A DNA stretch of 64,000 nucleotides, taken from NCBI RefSeq assembly GCF_050107715.1, contig NZ_JBNILN010000001.1, forward strand, positions 434,001 to 498,000, given 5' to 3'. How positions within the stretch are numbered: position 1 is the first letter of the stretch; each line of letters opens with the position of its first letter. Below, piece after piece: positions 17,227 to 25,854 of this stretch. The position numbers were made by a program, and so were the translations under genes. The stretch comes from Metabacillus_B sp050107715 (GTDB taxonomy: Bacteria > Bacillota > Bacilli > Bacillales > Bacillaceae). Under the pieces are notes generated by a model, which worked only from the letters and a program-made list of their open reading frames with translations, searched no databases and had not been told where the DNA came from.

Positions 17227-17352
17227 TATTGTCCGTACTTTGGATTTATTGTCCGTACTTTCGTTTTATTGTCCATACTCTCCATTTTATTGTCCGTACT
17301 TTTGATTTATTGTCCGTATTCTTAATATAAAGACTTTTCGACAAAATTCGCC
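17227..17352. repeat. Tandem 20-bp repeat array 2 (five TATTGTCCGT units) with the same tail
   Basis: Units begin at 17227, 17247, 17267, 17288 and 17308 (one 21-bp step; one unit has CCAT for CCGT). The same AATATAAAGACTTTTCGACA tail follows, as in array 1, indicating a duplicated block. Confidence 0.95.
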
Positions 17353-17362
17353 ACTGTCGCTA

Positions 17363-17398
17363 CCACTGCCACTGCCACTGCCACTGCCACTGCCACAG
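17363..17398. repeat. Hexanucleotide microsatellite (CCACTG)
   Basis: Five perfect CCACTG units and a sixth CCACAG. It is non-coding and close to the end of the polysaccharide operon. Confidence 0.95.
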
Positions 17399-17416
17399 TT
17401 GCCTCCGCCCGGCCCA

Positions 17417-17449
17417 CCAAAAAAAGACCAGCCTATAAAGGCCAGTCTT
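17417..17449 (-). terminator. Terminator of the polysaccharide operon
   Basis: On the minus strand AAGACTGGCC pairs with GGCTGGTCTT around a 6-nt loop, followed by TTTTTTT. It begins 8 nt after the last gene's stop codon. Confidence 0.95.
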
Positions 17450-17456
17450 CATTCGA

Positions 17457-18830
17457 TCAGGATAATTGTCCGTTCATGCTGTTTTTTCTGAATTTCTTTA
17501 CCAGTCTGTACAGGTAAAACAGTACGTATGGGGTCAGAAGAATGACGAGTACAGCGATCCACATCGGGTTGAATAGGAAGTCGGCAAAGCCTCCGATTAC
17601 GATTCTTGGAATGTTCACGGTGAAGTAGATGAACAGGGCCAGGAATAATGGAGTTTTCGGCAATCTGATGAAGAGCATGTAAATGATTTGAATGACAGCT
17701 CCTACATAGATGGTTCCAAGCAGAATTCCTGCGTAGCCGAAGTTTGCATACGCTTCAGCAGCGAAGATCGTGTTGAGTACGCCGGCTGTTCCTTCTTCCA
17801 CTTTTTGCGGGTAGAAGACTTCCATTGCGAGTCTTGCAGAGCGCACCTGTTCCATATCGTACAGGCCGAGGATCGAGGATGGCAGACTTTGCCCATACAG
17901 CAGGTCCATCCGGTCTGTGAACAGATCCAGGTGAAGATAAAAGGGTCCTACCTGTGACAGCAGGATGCGACCGATTGGTCCGCTGTTGTAGGATAAAAAG
18001 CTTGATGGTTCTGTTACACCTTGAATAAATACGTACATCACGACGAGCAGAATGACTCCGAATCCACCAAGGATGGCGAGGCGAAGCCAGGTGAGCTTAA
18101 TGATCCGCAGGTAGATAAGCAGCAGCAGGACGGTGATGGCGTAAAAAAAGATAGGTGCTTTGGATAAGTCATAGACGGCCATAAAGAGTGCTCCGCCTGT
18201 TGTCAGGGCAAAAAGGACGAACCAGCGGAGCTCTTTCCGCTGATAAAAATAGATGAACGTGACCATCGACAGGATTGGAGCGAGAGCAACGCCGAAGATG
18301 TTCCGGATGACGGTGCTTCCTCCGAAGTTATGGGAGGCATCGATCCGCAATTCTGCCAGGTTGTCCGAGCCTTTAAGGAGCTGGAGGATCGGGATGGCAT
18401 CGATTTTTAAGATAGTGTAGCCGATTGCCCCGAGGGACATCGCTGTAAAAAAGCAGTACAGATAAAACAGCTGGCTGCCGTTTTCTTCTTTGTATACAGG
18501 CGCTGCTAAGTAGCTTTTGAATTCTTTTTCCCCGTTAAAGCCTGCGAGCTTGTTCAGCAGAAACATCGTAAGCGGCATCACGAGCATGATAAAGCAAATG
18601 AAGAAGAAGCCCAGATAACGGTAATAATCGTCTGACAGAGATTTAATCATGTAGTGATCATCAATCTCCAGCACAATGAGGAGTGACCCGATAAAGGTGG
18701 AGGCGAGCAGAGAATAGTAAAAGGTTATGGATAATAGGTTTGGGGTAAGCAGGGACATGGAACCTGATACTTTCTTGAACAGATTAAAGGAAATAACTAG
18801 TACCGCAGCCCAAATTAAAAAATAAACCAT
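17457..18830 (-). CDS. Wzy-type polysaccharide repeat-unit polymerase
   Basis: 457 residues with about 11-12 transmembrane segments and one larger external loop (about residues 265-370, including SGPIGRILLSQVGPFYLHLD), the layout of O-antigen/oligosaccharide repeat-unit polymerases. Such enzymes join lipid-linked repeat units on the outer face of the membrane. Sequence is weakly conserved in the class, so the call rests on topology and on its place as the last gene after a flippase, with Wzz upstream. It begins at ATG 18830, with AAGGAG rather far upstream (13 nt). A lipid-carrier transporter is the main alternative. Confidence 0.8.
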   Translation of the reverse strand: MVYFLIWAAVLVISFNLFKKVSGSMSLLTPNLLSITFYYSLLASTFIGSLLIVLEIDDHYMIKSLSDDYYRYLGFFFICFIMLVMPLTMFLLNKLAGFNGEKEFKSYLAAPVYKEENGSQLFYLYCFFTAMSLGAIGYTILKIDAIPILQLLKGSDNLAELRIDASHNFGGSTVIRNIFGVALAPILSMVTFIYFYQRKELRWFVLFALTTGGALFMAVYDLSKAPIFFYAITVLLLLIYLRIIKLTWLRLAILGGFGVILLVVMYVFIQGVTEPSSFLSYNSGPIGRILLSQVGPFYLHLDLFTDRMDLLYGQSLPSSILGLYDMEQVRSARLAMEVFYPQKVEEGTAGVLNTIFAAEAYANFGYAGILLGTIYVGAVIQIIYMLFIRLPKTPLFLALFIYFTVNIPRIVIGGFADFLFNPMWIAVLVILLTPYVLFYLYRLVKKFRKNSMNGQLS

Positions 18831-18908
18831 AATACGACCGAAGCTCCTTTATGTAAAGAATAAGCGGGCGAAACAAGAACCCGCTTTTTGTTTGTTGAGA
18901 TGCTCGAC

Positions 18909-20348
18909 TTATTGCGTGTCTCCGGCGTCTGTTTTTCCTCTTTTTCTTAGTGTCAGCAATATTCCGCCATTCGTTAATAAGAAAAATGCCCAAGGGATCA
19001 GGACAAGCCAAATACTTAAATTTGAGAAGTCCAAAATATATTGAACAGCTGCAATAGACAGCAAACTTGTGATAAACATGAAAATCAGTTTTCCGACTGG
19101 TGCCGGTACGTGGTATGTTTTCTGGCTACGGATAAAGATGGCTACCGTTGCATAGCCGTAGGAAATCGTAATGGCCATGGCTGCTCCCCATAAGGAGTAC
19201 AGCGGGATCAGAATGATATTTAGTATGATGCTAATGGCAGCCGCTATACCAAACTGAATGGAAATCGGCTTTGTTTCTTTTTTTATAAAGAGACCGACCG
19301 ATATGATCAGGTAATAGAAATTGAGAAAGGCTCCCAGACTCAGCAAGGGGATATACACACTTGCCGGGTGGAACTCTTCGTTTGTCATCACTGCTTCAAA
19401 AATGAACGGGATGAACGTGGCAATTCCCATTAATCCAAACATTCCAATCGCGAAGATCAGCACATAGACGCTGGCAAAAATGCTTTTGGCATTCGGCTTG
19501 TCTTTAATGGACATCGAGTAAGGACGCCAGGCCATCTGCACTCCGGAAGTAAGCAGGGTTATGACCGTTGCAAACTTCATGGCTGCTCCGAAAAGACCGT
19601 TTGCTTCCAGGCCTTCAAAACCATTAATGAAAAAGCGGTTTGCCTGGGCGATGAGCCAGAAGGATAATGAAGCCGGAACGAGCGGAGCTCCGTAGATCAG
19701 CAGCTCTTTCATGATGGTCTTATCGAATCGGATCGTAAAGAAATTTTTAAATTGCGGAAGGAGAAACAGAATAATGACTCCGGCAGCCACAATCCGGCCA
19801 TAGAAGATCATGTCGATTTCCTGTGCAAAAACAAGCAAAAACAGGTAGGAAAAGACAGCAACCATAGCAAGCCTTGCGACAGTTGGAATGACTACCTTCA
19901 AAGTTAAAAATTCAAACCTGAAAAAGGTCAAAATGACAGTAATCATCGCTTCCATAAGCAAAACGATAAAGGCCAGCTGAATGACGTATTCATGACCCGG
20001 TTCCCCGGTAAGCCAGACAGAAAGCCATGGGCCCAGGATAAAGGACAGCACCACAAGGCCAAGAGCAATCAGAAAACGGAATAGGAAGACGTTTCTGACG
20101 TAATCCATTTTCCTTTCCGCATGCTTTTTTTCAAAGTAAAAATAGGCAAGGGCAGAGTCCGTTCCAAAAATAATAAGGAACGTCAGCAGGTTGGTCGTAG
20201 ACTCGACCAGATCAAAAATCCCGTACTCTGAGCTGCCTACAAAGCTTGTATAAATCGGAAGCATTAAAAATGCAATTAGCTTGGTTCCTACATTCATAAG
20301 CGCGTAGAGGAGGGAATCCCCTCCAAAACGCTTGAGCTGGTTCAGCAA
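18909..20348 (-). CDS. Wzx-type lipid-linked oligosaccharide flippase
   Basis: 479 residues and about 14 transmembrane helices. The N-terminus has the polysaccharide-synthesis MATE/MOP signature (YALMNVGTKLIAFLMLPIYTSFVGSSEYGIFDLVEST less spacing), typical of Wzx/EpsK/RfbX proteins that flip undecaprenyl-PP-linked repeat units outward. The TTG start at 20348 lies one base after the acyltransferase stop, with GGGAG in the end of that gene, so translation is coupled. It pairs functionally with the downstream Wzy polymerase. Confidence 0.92.
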   Translation of the reverse strand: MLNQLKRFGGDSLLYALMNVGTKLIAFLMLPIYTSFVGSSEYGIFDLVESTTNLLTFLIIFGTDSALAYFYFEKKHAERKMDYVRNVFLFRFLIALGLVVLSFILGPWLSVWLTGEPGHEYVIQLAFIVLLMEAMITVILTFFRFEFLTLKVVIPTVARLAMVAVFSYLFLLVFAQEIDMIFYGRIVAAGVIILFLLPQFKNFFTIRFDKTIMKELLIYGAPLVPASLSFWLIAQANRFFINGFEGLEANGLFGAAMKFATVITLLTSGVQMAWRPYSMSIKDKPNAKSIFASVYVLIFAIGMFGLMGIATFIPFIFEAVMTNEEFHPASVYIPLLSLGAFLNFYYLIISVGLFIKKETKPISIQFGIAAAISIILNIILIPLYSLWGAAMAITISYGYATVAIFIRSQKTYHVPAPVGKLIFMFITSLLSIAAVQYILDFSNLSIWLVLIPWAFFLLTNGGILLTLRKRGKTDAGDTQ

Positions 20349-20349
20349 C

Positions 20350-21081
20350 TTACAGCAGCTCCCTCTTATCTACCGGTCTGAGGTATTTAGCAGGGATTCC
20401 TTTGACAACCGTTTCGGCTTCTGTGTCTTTCGTGACAAGGGCGCCGGCTGCGACAAAGGTTTCTTCTGCGACTGTAATGCCTGGCAGGATGATGGAGGCC
20501 CCGCCTACACGGGCGCCTTTTTTTACAGTGGCGCCTTTGATTTTATCAAAGCGCTCTTCTGTACGGCCCATAAAGTTGTCGTTTGTCGTCGTCACACATG
20601 GTGCGATAAAAACAAAGTCTTCGAGCTCGGTATAGGCTGTGATGTAGGAGTTTGATTGAATTTTGACCCGCTTGCCGATTTTTACATGGTTTTCGACGGT
20701 TACGCCGCGGCCGACGATGCATTCGTCTCCAATTGCTACATTTTCCCGGACGCTTGCAAGGTCTGCGATCAGCGTAGACTGGCCGATTTTAGCTCCAGCG
20801 TAAAGGACGGCATTGCTGCCGATCGTTACGTCAGCGCCAAGCTCCAGCGGCTGCATGGAGCCTGAAAGCTTCACCGTGCTCGTTTTCCCCGGAGTCGGCT
20901 GCTTGCCGATCACAGCGCCATCTCCAATGCGGACGCCGTCTCCAACGATGGTTCCCGCGTAAATCGTAACGTGATGGCCGATTGAAACATTTTTCCCCAT
21001 TTGGACGCCTTCTTCAATCACATTGAAGTGGCCCATTACAACGGATTCATCCAGTTGCACCGAGTTGTTGATTACATTCAT
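20350..21081 (-). CDS. Left-handed beta-helix N-acetyltransferase (WbpD-like)
   Basis: 243 residues made of hexapeptide repeats (pattern [LIV]-G-x4) along the whole length, then APCVTTTNDNFMGRTEERFD and GATVKKGARVGGASIILPGI, close in pattern to WbpD-type enzymes that acetylate the 3-amino group of UDP-GlcNAc3NA uronate using acetyl-CoA. The N-terminal half carries extra hexapeptide turns compared with the about 190-residue WbpD. It lies between the UDP-GlcNAc dehydrogenase and the flippase, with a 16-nt gap to the former. The enzyme class is clear; the exact substrate is inferred from the neighbouring WbpA/B/E-like genes. Confidence 0.85.
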   Translation of the reverse strand: MNVINNSVQLDESVVMGHFNVIEEGVQMGKNVSIGHHVTIYAGTIVGDGVRIGDGAVIGKQPTPGKTSTVKLSGSMQPLELGADVTIGSNAVLYAGAKIGQSTLIADLASVRENVAIGDECIVGRGVTVENHVKIGKRVKIQSNSYITAYTELEDFVFIAPCVTTTNDNFMGRTEERFDKIKGATVKKGARVGGASIILPGITVAEETFVAAGALVTKDTEAETVVKGIPAKYLRPVDKRELL

Positions 21082-21097
21082 CGAACAACGCTCCCTC

Positions 21098-22423
21098 TTA
21101 CAGTTTTGTATAGTTAGCAGGCTTGTTCTCAGTGTTTTTCATCGCATTGCGCGTGTCAAACAGGGAACGGCTGTGTTTTCCGATCATCTCATAGTCAAAT
21201 GTGCTGTGGTCTGTTGTCAGTAGCACAAGGTCGGAATCCTCAAGCAGCCCTTCAGTCAATGGAACGGTTTCTACTTTTTCGCCGCGCAGCTTGAAGGAAG
21301 TAACGAAAGGATCTACTACACTTACCGATGCCCCTTCCTCGACAAGAGAATCTAAGATGTGAAGAACCGGAGATTCACGGACATCGTCAATGTCTTTCTT
21401 GTAAGCTACACCAAGAACGGTAATGTTTGCACCGCGCATCGCTTTTCCGTCTTTGTTCAACAGACGCATGCTGCGTTCTACAACGTGCTCAGGCATCGCA
21501 TTGTTGATTTCACCGGCAAGCTCGATCAGGCGTGTATGGTAATTGTACTCGCGTGCTTTCCATGTCAGGTAGAATGGATCGATTGGAATACAATGTCCGC
21601 CAAGACCCGGTCCCGGATAGAATGCCATAAAACCGTACGGCTTCGTTTTCGCGGCATCAATTACTTCCCAAACATCAATTCCCATTCGTTCGCAAAGGAT
21701 CGCCATTTCATTTGCCAGCGCAATGTTAATGTGGCGGAACGTGTTTTCGAAGATTTTTTCCATTTCTGCTACCGCCGGGCTGGATACCTCGAACACTTCT
21801 CCTTCTAAAACGTGGCGATAAAGGGAAGAAGCGACTTTTGTACAATTAGCTGTAATTCCGCCAACAACTTTCGGGGTGTTTTTTGTTTTGAATTCCTTGT
21901 TGCCGGGGTCAACGCGCTCAGGAGAGTACGCTACGAAAATATCTTCCCCGATCACAAAGCCCTGTTTTTCAAACGCATGCACGACAATCTCTTCTGTAGT
22001 GCCTGGGTAGGTTGTGGATTCAAGGACAACGAGCATGCCTTTGTGGGCGTACTTGGCAATTTGCTTAGAAGAGCTTTCCACATACGATGTATCCGGCTGC
22101 TGATGATGGTCAAGCGGTGTCGGAACACAAATCGCAACCGCATCCACATCCTGAATTTTTGAATAGTCGGTAGTCGCCAGAAGAAGACCGTTATCGATGA
22201 TTTCCTTCAGGTCCTCATTCACGACATCCCCGATGTAGTTCGTGCCTTCGTTAACCATATCCACACGGGACTGCTGTACATCAAAGCCAATTACTTTATA
22301 GCCTGCTTTTGCTTTTTCTACTGCAAGCGGAAGTCCTACATATCCTAAACCTACAACACCAATTGTTGCGTTTTTCGACTCTATCTTTGAAAGCAACTCA
22401 TCAATATGAGCTCCCATAAACAT
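21098..22423 (-). CDS. UDP-N-acetylglucosamine 6-dehydrogenase (WbpA-type)
   Basis: 441 residues, nucleotide-sugar dehydrogenase. NAD-binding GVVGLGYVGLPLA at about 23-35; central domain with FENTFRHINIALANEMAILC; catalytic cysteine in GPGLGGHCIPIDP near residue 275; C-terminal UDP-binding domain with VAYKKDIDDVRESP. The GGHCIPIDP form and overall length are those of the UDP-GlcNAc/ManNAc dehydrogenases (WbpA, MnaB type) rather than UDP-glucose dehydrogenases (GGSCFPKD, as in the ugd at 37212). It would make UDP-GlcNAc uronic acid, the first step to diacetamido uronic acids. An ATG two codons on, 10 nt from AAGGAG, may be the true start. Confidence 0.92.
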   Translation of the reverse strand: MFMGAHIDELLSKIESKNATIGVVGLGYVGLPLAVEKAKAGYKVIGFDVQQSRVDMVNEGTNYIGDVVNEDLKEIIDNGLLLATTDYSKIQDVDAVAICVPTPLDHHQQPDTSYVESSSKQIAKYAHKGMLVVLESTTYPGTTEEIVVHAFEKQGFVIGEDIFVAYSPERVDPGNKEFKTKNTPKVVGGITANCTKVASSLYRHVLEGEVFEVSSPAVAEMEKIFENTFRHINIALANEMAILCERMGIDVWEVIDAAKTKPYGFMAFYPGPGLGGHCIPIDPFYLTWKAREYNYHTRLIELAGEINNAMPEHVVERSMRLLNKDGKAMRGANITVLGVAYKKDIDDVRESPVLHILDSLVEEGASVSVVDPFVTSFKLRGEKVETVPLTEGLLEDSDLVLLTTDHSTFDYEMIGKHSRSLFDTRNAMKNTENKPANYTKL

Positions 22424-22447
22424 TCATCTCCTTAAAATATCTCACTC

Positions 22448-23479
22448 TTAGTTCGTAACAGCCGGTTTTGAAAGATAGACTTTCTTTCCGGTTTCAGCCG
22501 ACTCCAGGATGGCATTGATCAGCTGGATCGGGGCATAGCCATCAAGACCTGTGACAACCGGATCGCGGTCTTCTTTTACCGCCGCTGCCATATCTTCAAT
22601 GATCCACTGATGACCAGGCTTTCCGAACGGATCCGCCTCAATTTCTTTCATCGCTGCTTCACGGTCTTCATCGGTCTCGCCTTCAAAATCCCACGTCTCA
22701 ATAAAGTTCGCATTGCGTCCGCTGATTTTGGCGCTCCCTGTCTCTCCAAATATCGCCAGTGATTCCTCGAGGTTTTTTGGATAGATCGTCGTTGCCGCTT
22801 CAATCACACCGAGTGCTCCGGACTCAAATTCCACAACACTAACAGCCAGGTCTTCGGTTTCAATATCACGGAAGCGTGTAGTGGCCATGGCCTGTACACT
22901 TTTAACAGGGCCCATGAACCATAGAAGCAGATCCAGATTATGAATAGCCTGATTCATCAGGACACCGCCGTCAAACTTCTTCGTACCGCGCCATGGAGCC
23001 TGGTCATAATAAGCCTGGCCGCGGTTCCAGCGCACTGTCGCATTCGCGTGGCTGAATTTGCCGAACTTGCCGGCATCCATTTGCCCGCGCAGCTTGCGGA
23101 TTGCCGGTCGGAAACGGTTTGGATGAACAACGGAGAGCTTTACCCCGTTCTTCGCGGCAGCCTCCATAATCTTTTCGCTGTCATCATTTAGAAGAGCCAT
23201 CGGTTTCTCAACAATAATATGCTTGCCATAGGAAGCCGTCAGCTCGGCAAGCGGCTTGTGAAGGCCGGATGGTGTGCAAATATTAACAACGTCCAGATCT
23301 TCCTGTTCCTTCAGCATTTGCTCAAGGTCTGTATACGTGTTCACTTTTCCCTCATATTCAGCAAGACGCTCTGCATTTGTATCGCAAACAGCGACCAGGT
23401 TCGCACCTTCCGCATCCTCGATTGCCTGAATATGCTTTTTCGCAATAAATCCCATTCCTACTACCGCAAAATTAGTCAT
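22448..23479 (-). CDS. Gfo/Idh/MocA oxidoreductase (WbpB-like, UDP-GlcNAcA 3-dehydrogenase)
   Basis: 343 residues. Rossmann start VVGMGFIAKKHIQAI; the nicotinamide-site EKPMAL at about 92-97; HPNRFRPAIRKLR and the GGVLMNQAIHNLDLLLWFMG segment with the catalytic lysine and histidine of the family. WbpB-type members oxidise carbon 3 of UDP-GlcNAc uronate so that a WbpE aminotransferase can act. It overlaps the upstream wzz-like gene by 8 nt and is followed by the WbpA-type gene after 24 nt. The family is certain; the substrate is inferred from the operon. Confidence 0.9.
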   Translation of the reverse strand: MTNFAVVGMGFIAKKHIQAIEDAEGANLVAVCDTNAERLAEYEGKVNTYTDLEQMLKEQEDLDVVNICTPSGLHKPLAELTASYGKHIIVEKPMALLNDDSEKIMEAAAKNGVKLSVVHPNRFRPAIRKLRGQMDAGKFGKFSHANATVRWNRGQAYYDQAPWRGTKKFDGGVLMNQAIHNLDLLLWFMGPVKSVQAMATTRFRDIETEDLAVSVVEFESGALGVIEAATTIYPKNLEESLAIFGETGSAKISGRNANFIETWDFEGETDEDREAAMKEIEADPFGKPGHQWIIEDMAAAVKEDRDPVVTGLDGYAPIQLINAILESAETGKKVYLSKPAVTN

Positions 23480-24209
23480 CGATTCTCGCCTTCCTTGCTT
23501 CTTGTAAGTATTTCGCCAGCATTAAGCCGAGCAGCGTAAGGAACAAGCCCATAATAAACCCGACAAGTGCGTTTGCTTTTGAATTTGAATCTTCTTTAGA
23601 AACGGTTTGGCTCAGAATGTCGGGCTCTTCATAAAAATTCAGATCCTTTTCAGTGCCCAGAACCGTGTCAGTATAGAGACCAATCTGTTTATCCAGCTTC
23701 GCGATCGCATCACTCATGATCGCCATTTGTTCACTGTCCAGGTTTTCTGAGTCATTTTGTAGTCTTTCAGACATAACTTCATAGGATTTCTCTGCCGTTT
23801 CAAGCAGTTCCTGATTCCGTGCCCTTTTTTCTTCTGTACCGCTTTTAATAATTTCAGCTTCATCTTCTAATGATTGGAAGTATTCAGCAGATGCCTCATT
23901 CAGTACCTTTTCAACCGACGCTTTATCTTCCCCTGATACGGAAAATTCCACCTTGTATTGGCCGAGAACGTCAACTTGTACTTTATCATCATATTTCCCG
24001 CCGTACTCTTTTTGAAGAAGCTCTGGATCTGTTAAATAATCTGAAATCATTTCAGACGTATAAAACTTTGCACTTCCTTCATATCCGCTGCTTGACACAA
24101 TGGATAACCCGTAGGCGAGAAGAGCGGCCGCAAGCGGAATTCCGACGATGAGCCATTTCTTTTTCCAAAAATACACGAGGTATTCGTATAAATAGTCACG
24201 TTTTTCCAT
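23472..24209 (-). CDS. Wzz-type polysaccharide chain-length regulator
   Basis: 245 residues with a transmembrane segment near 17-37, a helical external region (about 60-210, including a coiled coil around 100-165) and a second transmembrane segment near 215-235. This N-TM/helical/C-TM layout, with DYLYEYLVYFWKKKWLIVGI at the start, is that of Wzz/YveK chain-length proteins. It would set polymer length together with Wzy. No tyrosine kinase partner lies next to it. The start ATG has AAGGAG 7 nt upstream. It follows the aminotransferase after a 97-nt gap containing a hairpin. Confidence 0.88.
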   Translation of the reverse strand: MEKRDYLYEYLVYFWKKKWLIVGIPLAAALLAYGLSIVSSSGYEGSAKFYTSEMISDYLTDPELLQKEYGGKYDDKVQVDVLGQYKVEFSVSGEDKASVEKVLNEASAEYFQSLEDEAEIIKSGTEEKRARNQELLETAEKSYEVMSERLQNDSENLDSEQMAIMSDAIAKLDKQIGLYTDTVLGTEKDLNFYEEPDILSQTVSKEDSNSKANALVGFIMGLFLTLLGLMLAKYLQEARKARIDD

Positions 24210-24262
24210 GCGTAAACTCCTTGTTAAATAGTAAAAGCCCGCCTATACAAATAAACAAGCCC

Positions 24263-24291
24263 CTTTTACCGGTAGAATTCCCCAGTAAAAG
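24263..24291 (-). other. Hairpin inside the polysaccharide operon
   Basis: CTTTTACTGG pairs with CCGGTAAAAG (one G-T pair) between the aminotransferase and wzz-like genes. No T-run follows, so it more likely affects transcript stability or partial read-through than full termination. Confidence 0.5.
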
Positions 24292-24305
24292 GCGACTGAT
24301 TACGT

Positions 24306-25415
24306 TTAGTTATAGAATTTTTCGATGCATTCCACGACATAGCTTTGCTGTTCTTCCGTAAGCTCAGGGAACATTGGCAAGGAAATCGCTTCTCTGGCAG
24401 CCTTGTCAGACTCAGGGAAGTCTCCGTCTTTGTAGCCTAGCTCAGCGAATACAGGCTGTACATTTAATGGAAGCGGGTAATAAATCATCGTTGCCACACC
24501 TTGCTCCTTCAGGAACTGCTGAAGCTCATCCCGGCGTTCCACACGAATGGTGTACTGATGAAACACATGATAGCGGTCGCTTACTTCTACAGGTGTTACC
24601 ACTTTATCCATTAGCTTATTCTTAAGCAGGGCCGTATAAATATCTGCGCGTGCACGGCGCTTTTCGCTCCACTCCTGCAGGTGAGGGAACTTCACATTCA
24701 ATACAGCTGCCTGCATTTCATCCAGCCGGCTGTTGTACCCAAGAACGTGGTGATAATACTTCGGCTTGCTTCCGTGAACGCGGATCACGCTCATTTTTTC
24801 AGCCAGATCCTCATCCTTTGTCACGATCATCCCGGCATCGCCGTAAGCGCCAAGGTTTTTCGTCGGGAAGAAGCTGTACGTAGCCGTGTGGCCGTATTCT
24901 CCCGTTTTCTTTCCTTTATATGTAGCGCCGATTGCCTGTGCAGCATCTTCCACTACATAAATGCCATGCTTGTCCGCAATCTCCATGATGCGGTCCATCT
25001 CAGCCATTTGTCCGTATAGATGAACAGGAATGATCGCTTTAGTTTTAGGAGTGATTTTTTCTTCAATCAGCTCAGGGTTAATATTGAAGGTTACCGGATC
25101 AATATCAACGAATACAGGAGTTGCTCCGCAGCGCGCAATCGCACCCGCAGTAGCAAAGAACGTAAATGGAGTAGTAATGACCTCGTCTCCAGCTGTTACG
25201 CCGCAAGCCTGCAAAGAAATATGTATAGCGTCACTGCCGTTGGCCACGCCTACAGCATATGGAACATTACTGAATTCAGCTACGTCAGTCTCCAATTTTT
25301 TCACATTGCTTCCAAGGATAAAACGTGTTGAAGTCATCACGTCATCCAGTGCTTTCAGCATTTCATCCCGCAAGTTGGAATATTGTTCGGAAAGATCTAA
25401 CATAGGCACTTTCAT
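24306..25415 (-). CDS. DegT/DnrJ/EryC1 sugar aminotransferase (WbpE-like)
   Basis: I choose the ATG at 25415 (MKVPMLDLSEQY), which has AAGGAGA about 9 nt upstream, giving 369 residues; a longer frame adds seven. PLP-enzyme features: GVANGSDAIHISLQACGV; TPFTFFATAGAIARCGATPVF less spacing; VEDAAQAIGATYKG; and SFFPTKNLGAYGDAGM with the Schiff-base lysine near residue 185. WbpE-type enzymes aminate the 3-keto sugar made by WbpB. It is the first gene of the operon aminotransferase-wzz-wbpB-wbpA-wbpD-wzx-wzy. Confidence 0.92.
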   Translation of the reverse strand: MKVPMLDLSEQYSNLRDEMLKALDDVMTSTRFILGSNVKKLETDVAEFSNVPYAVGVANGSDAIHISLQACGVTAGDEVITTPFTFFATAGAIARCGATPVFVDIDPVTFNINPELIEEKITPKTKAIIPVHLYGQMAEMDRIMEIADKHGIYVVEDAAQAIGATYKGKKTGEYGHTATYSFFPTKNLGAYGDAGMIVTKDEDLAEKMSVIRVHGSKPKYYHHVLGYNSRLDEMQAAVLNVKFPHLQEWSEKRRARADIYTALLKNKLMDKVVTPVEVSDRYHVFHQYTIRVERRDELQQFLKEQGVATMIYYPLPLNVQPVFAELGYKDGDFPESDKAAREAISLPMFPELTEEQQSYVVECIEKFYN

Positions 25416-25489
25416 ACAGTATCTTCTCCTTAACATAATCTAATTTAAGTACCGGCAGCAGCCGGCCCAGCATTTACTCATACTTACCT

Positions 25490-25520
25490 ATTTTAGCATA
25501 ATCAAGGTGTGTTTTGTCAG
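25490..25520 (-). promoter_or_regulatory. Probable promoter of the polysaccharide operon (extended -10)
   Basis: On the minus strand CTGACA (5/6 to the -35 consensus) and, 19 nt on, TAAAAT preceded by TGC, an extended -10. It lies about 75 nt upstream of the chosen aminotransferase start. Confidence 0.45.
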
Positions 25521-25764
25521 AGCCAAACGAACGTCATACAATTGTTAGGACTGTATTCTGTTTAACATGTTTTCCTGCTGACTGCGCAACTCGGTTATGA
25601 TATAGGAGACCTATCAGAATGATAAATTTCCACCTAATACACAATATCACAAGTACCCGCAAAATAAAACAGATGACCCGGGACTTGTAAACCTTTCCAA
25701 TCATCTTTTATGTAAATTTCCAGCAAAAAGTTGAATCCGATCAGACACACTATAGAAAATCCAG
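25521..25764. other. Gap between the polysaccharide operon and the NlpC/P60 gene
   Basis: Part of a 415-nt gap (25440-25854). Apart from the operon promoter on one side and a terminator on the other, I see ordinary AT-rich intergenic DNA without a supported gene or RNA. Confidence 0.6.
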
Positions 25765-25803
25765 GCAAAAAAGTACTCAGAGCCAAGCTCTGAGTACTTT
25801 TTG
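25765..25803. terminator. Terminator of the NlpC/P60 gene (bidirectional form)
   Basis: AAGTACTCAGAGC pairs perfectly with its complement around a 3-nt loop and is flanked by A- and T-runs on both sides. It closely resembles the hairpin after the 316-aa gene at 46424. Confidence 0.9.
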
Positions 25804-25854
25804 TTAACCTCGGGGTTCCTTTTAACCGTTCATCAAAATGTTCAATCGCCGTTT

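Larger units (their letters stand above)
16643..17456. other. Non-coding gap between lytB and the polysaccharide operon
   Basis: No gene is supported. A small hairpin with CCTCC-ACGT and ACGT-AGGAGG arms lies near 16693-16722. The rest is occupied by two related repeat blocks (16911-17065 and 17221-17449). Each has tandem 20-bp units, then an AATATAAAGACTTTTCGACA-type tail, then AAAAAAAGACCAGC. A CCACTG microsatellite and the operon terminator close the region. Long frames that cross it are repeats read as codons. Confidence 0.8.

Noticed and set aside
16871..17330. Frames with repeated YCPY/IVRT residues
   Set aside because: Direct translation of the 20-bp repeat units; no ribosome site.
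16921..17330. CRISPR array
   Set aside because: Period is 20 bp with no distinct unique spacers of 25-40 bp and no cas genes.
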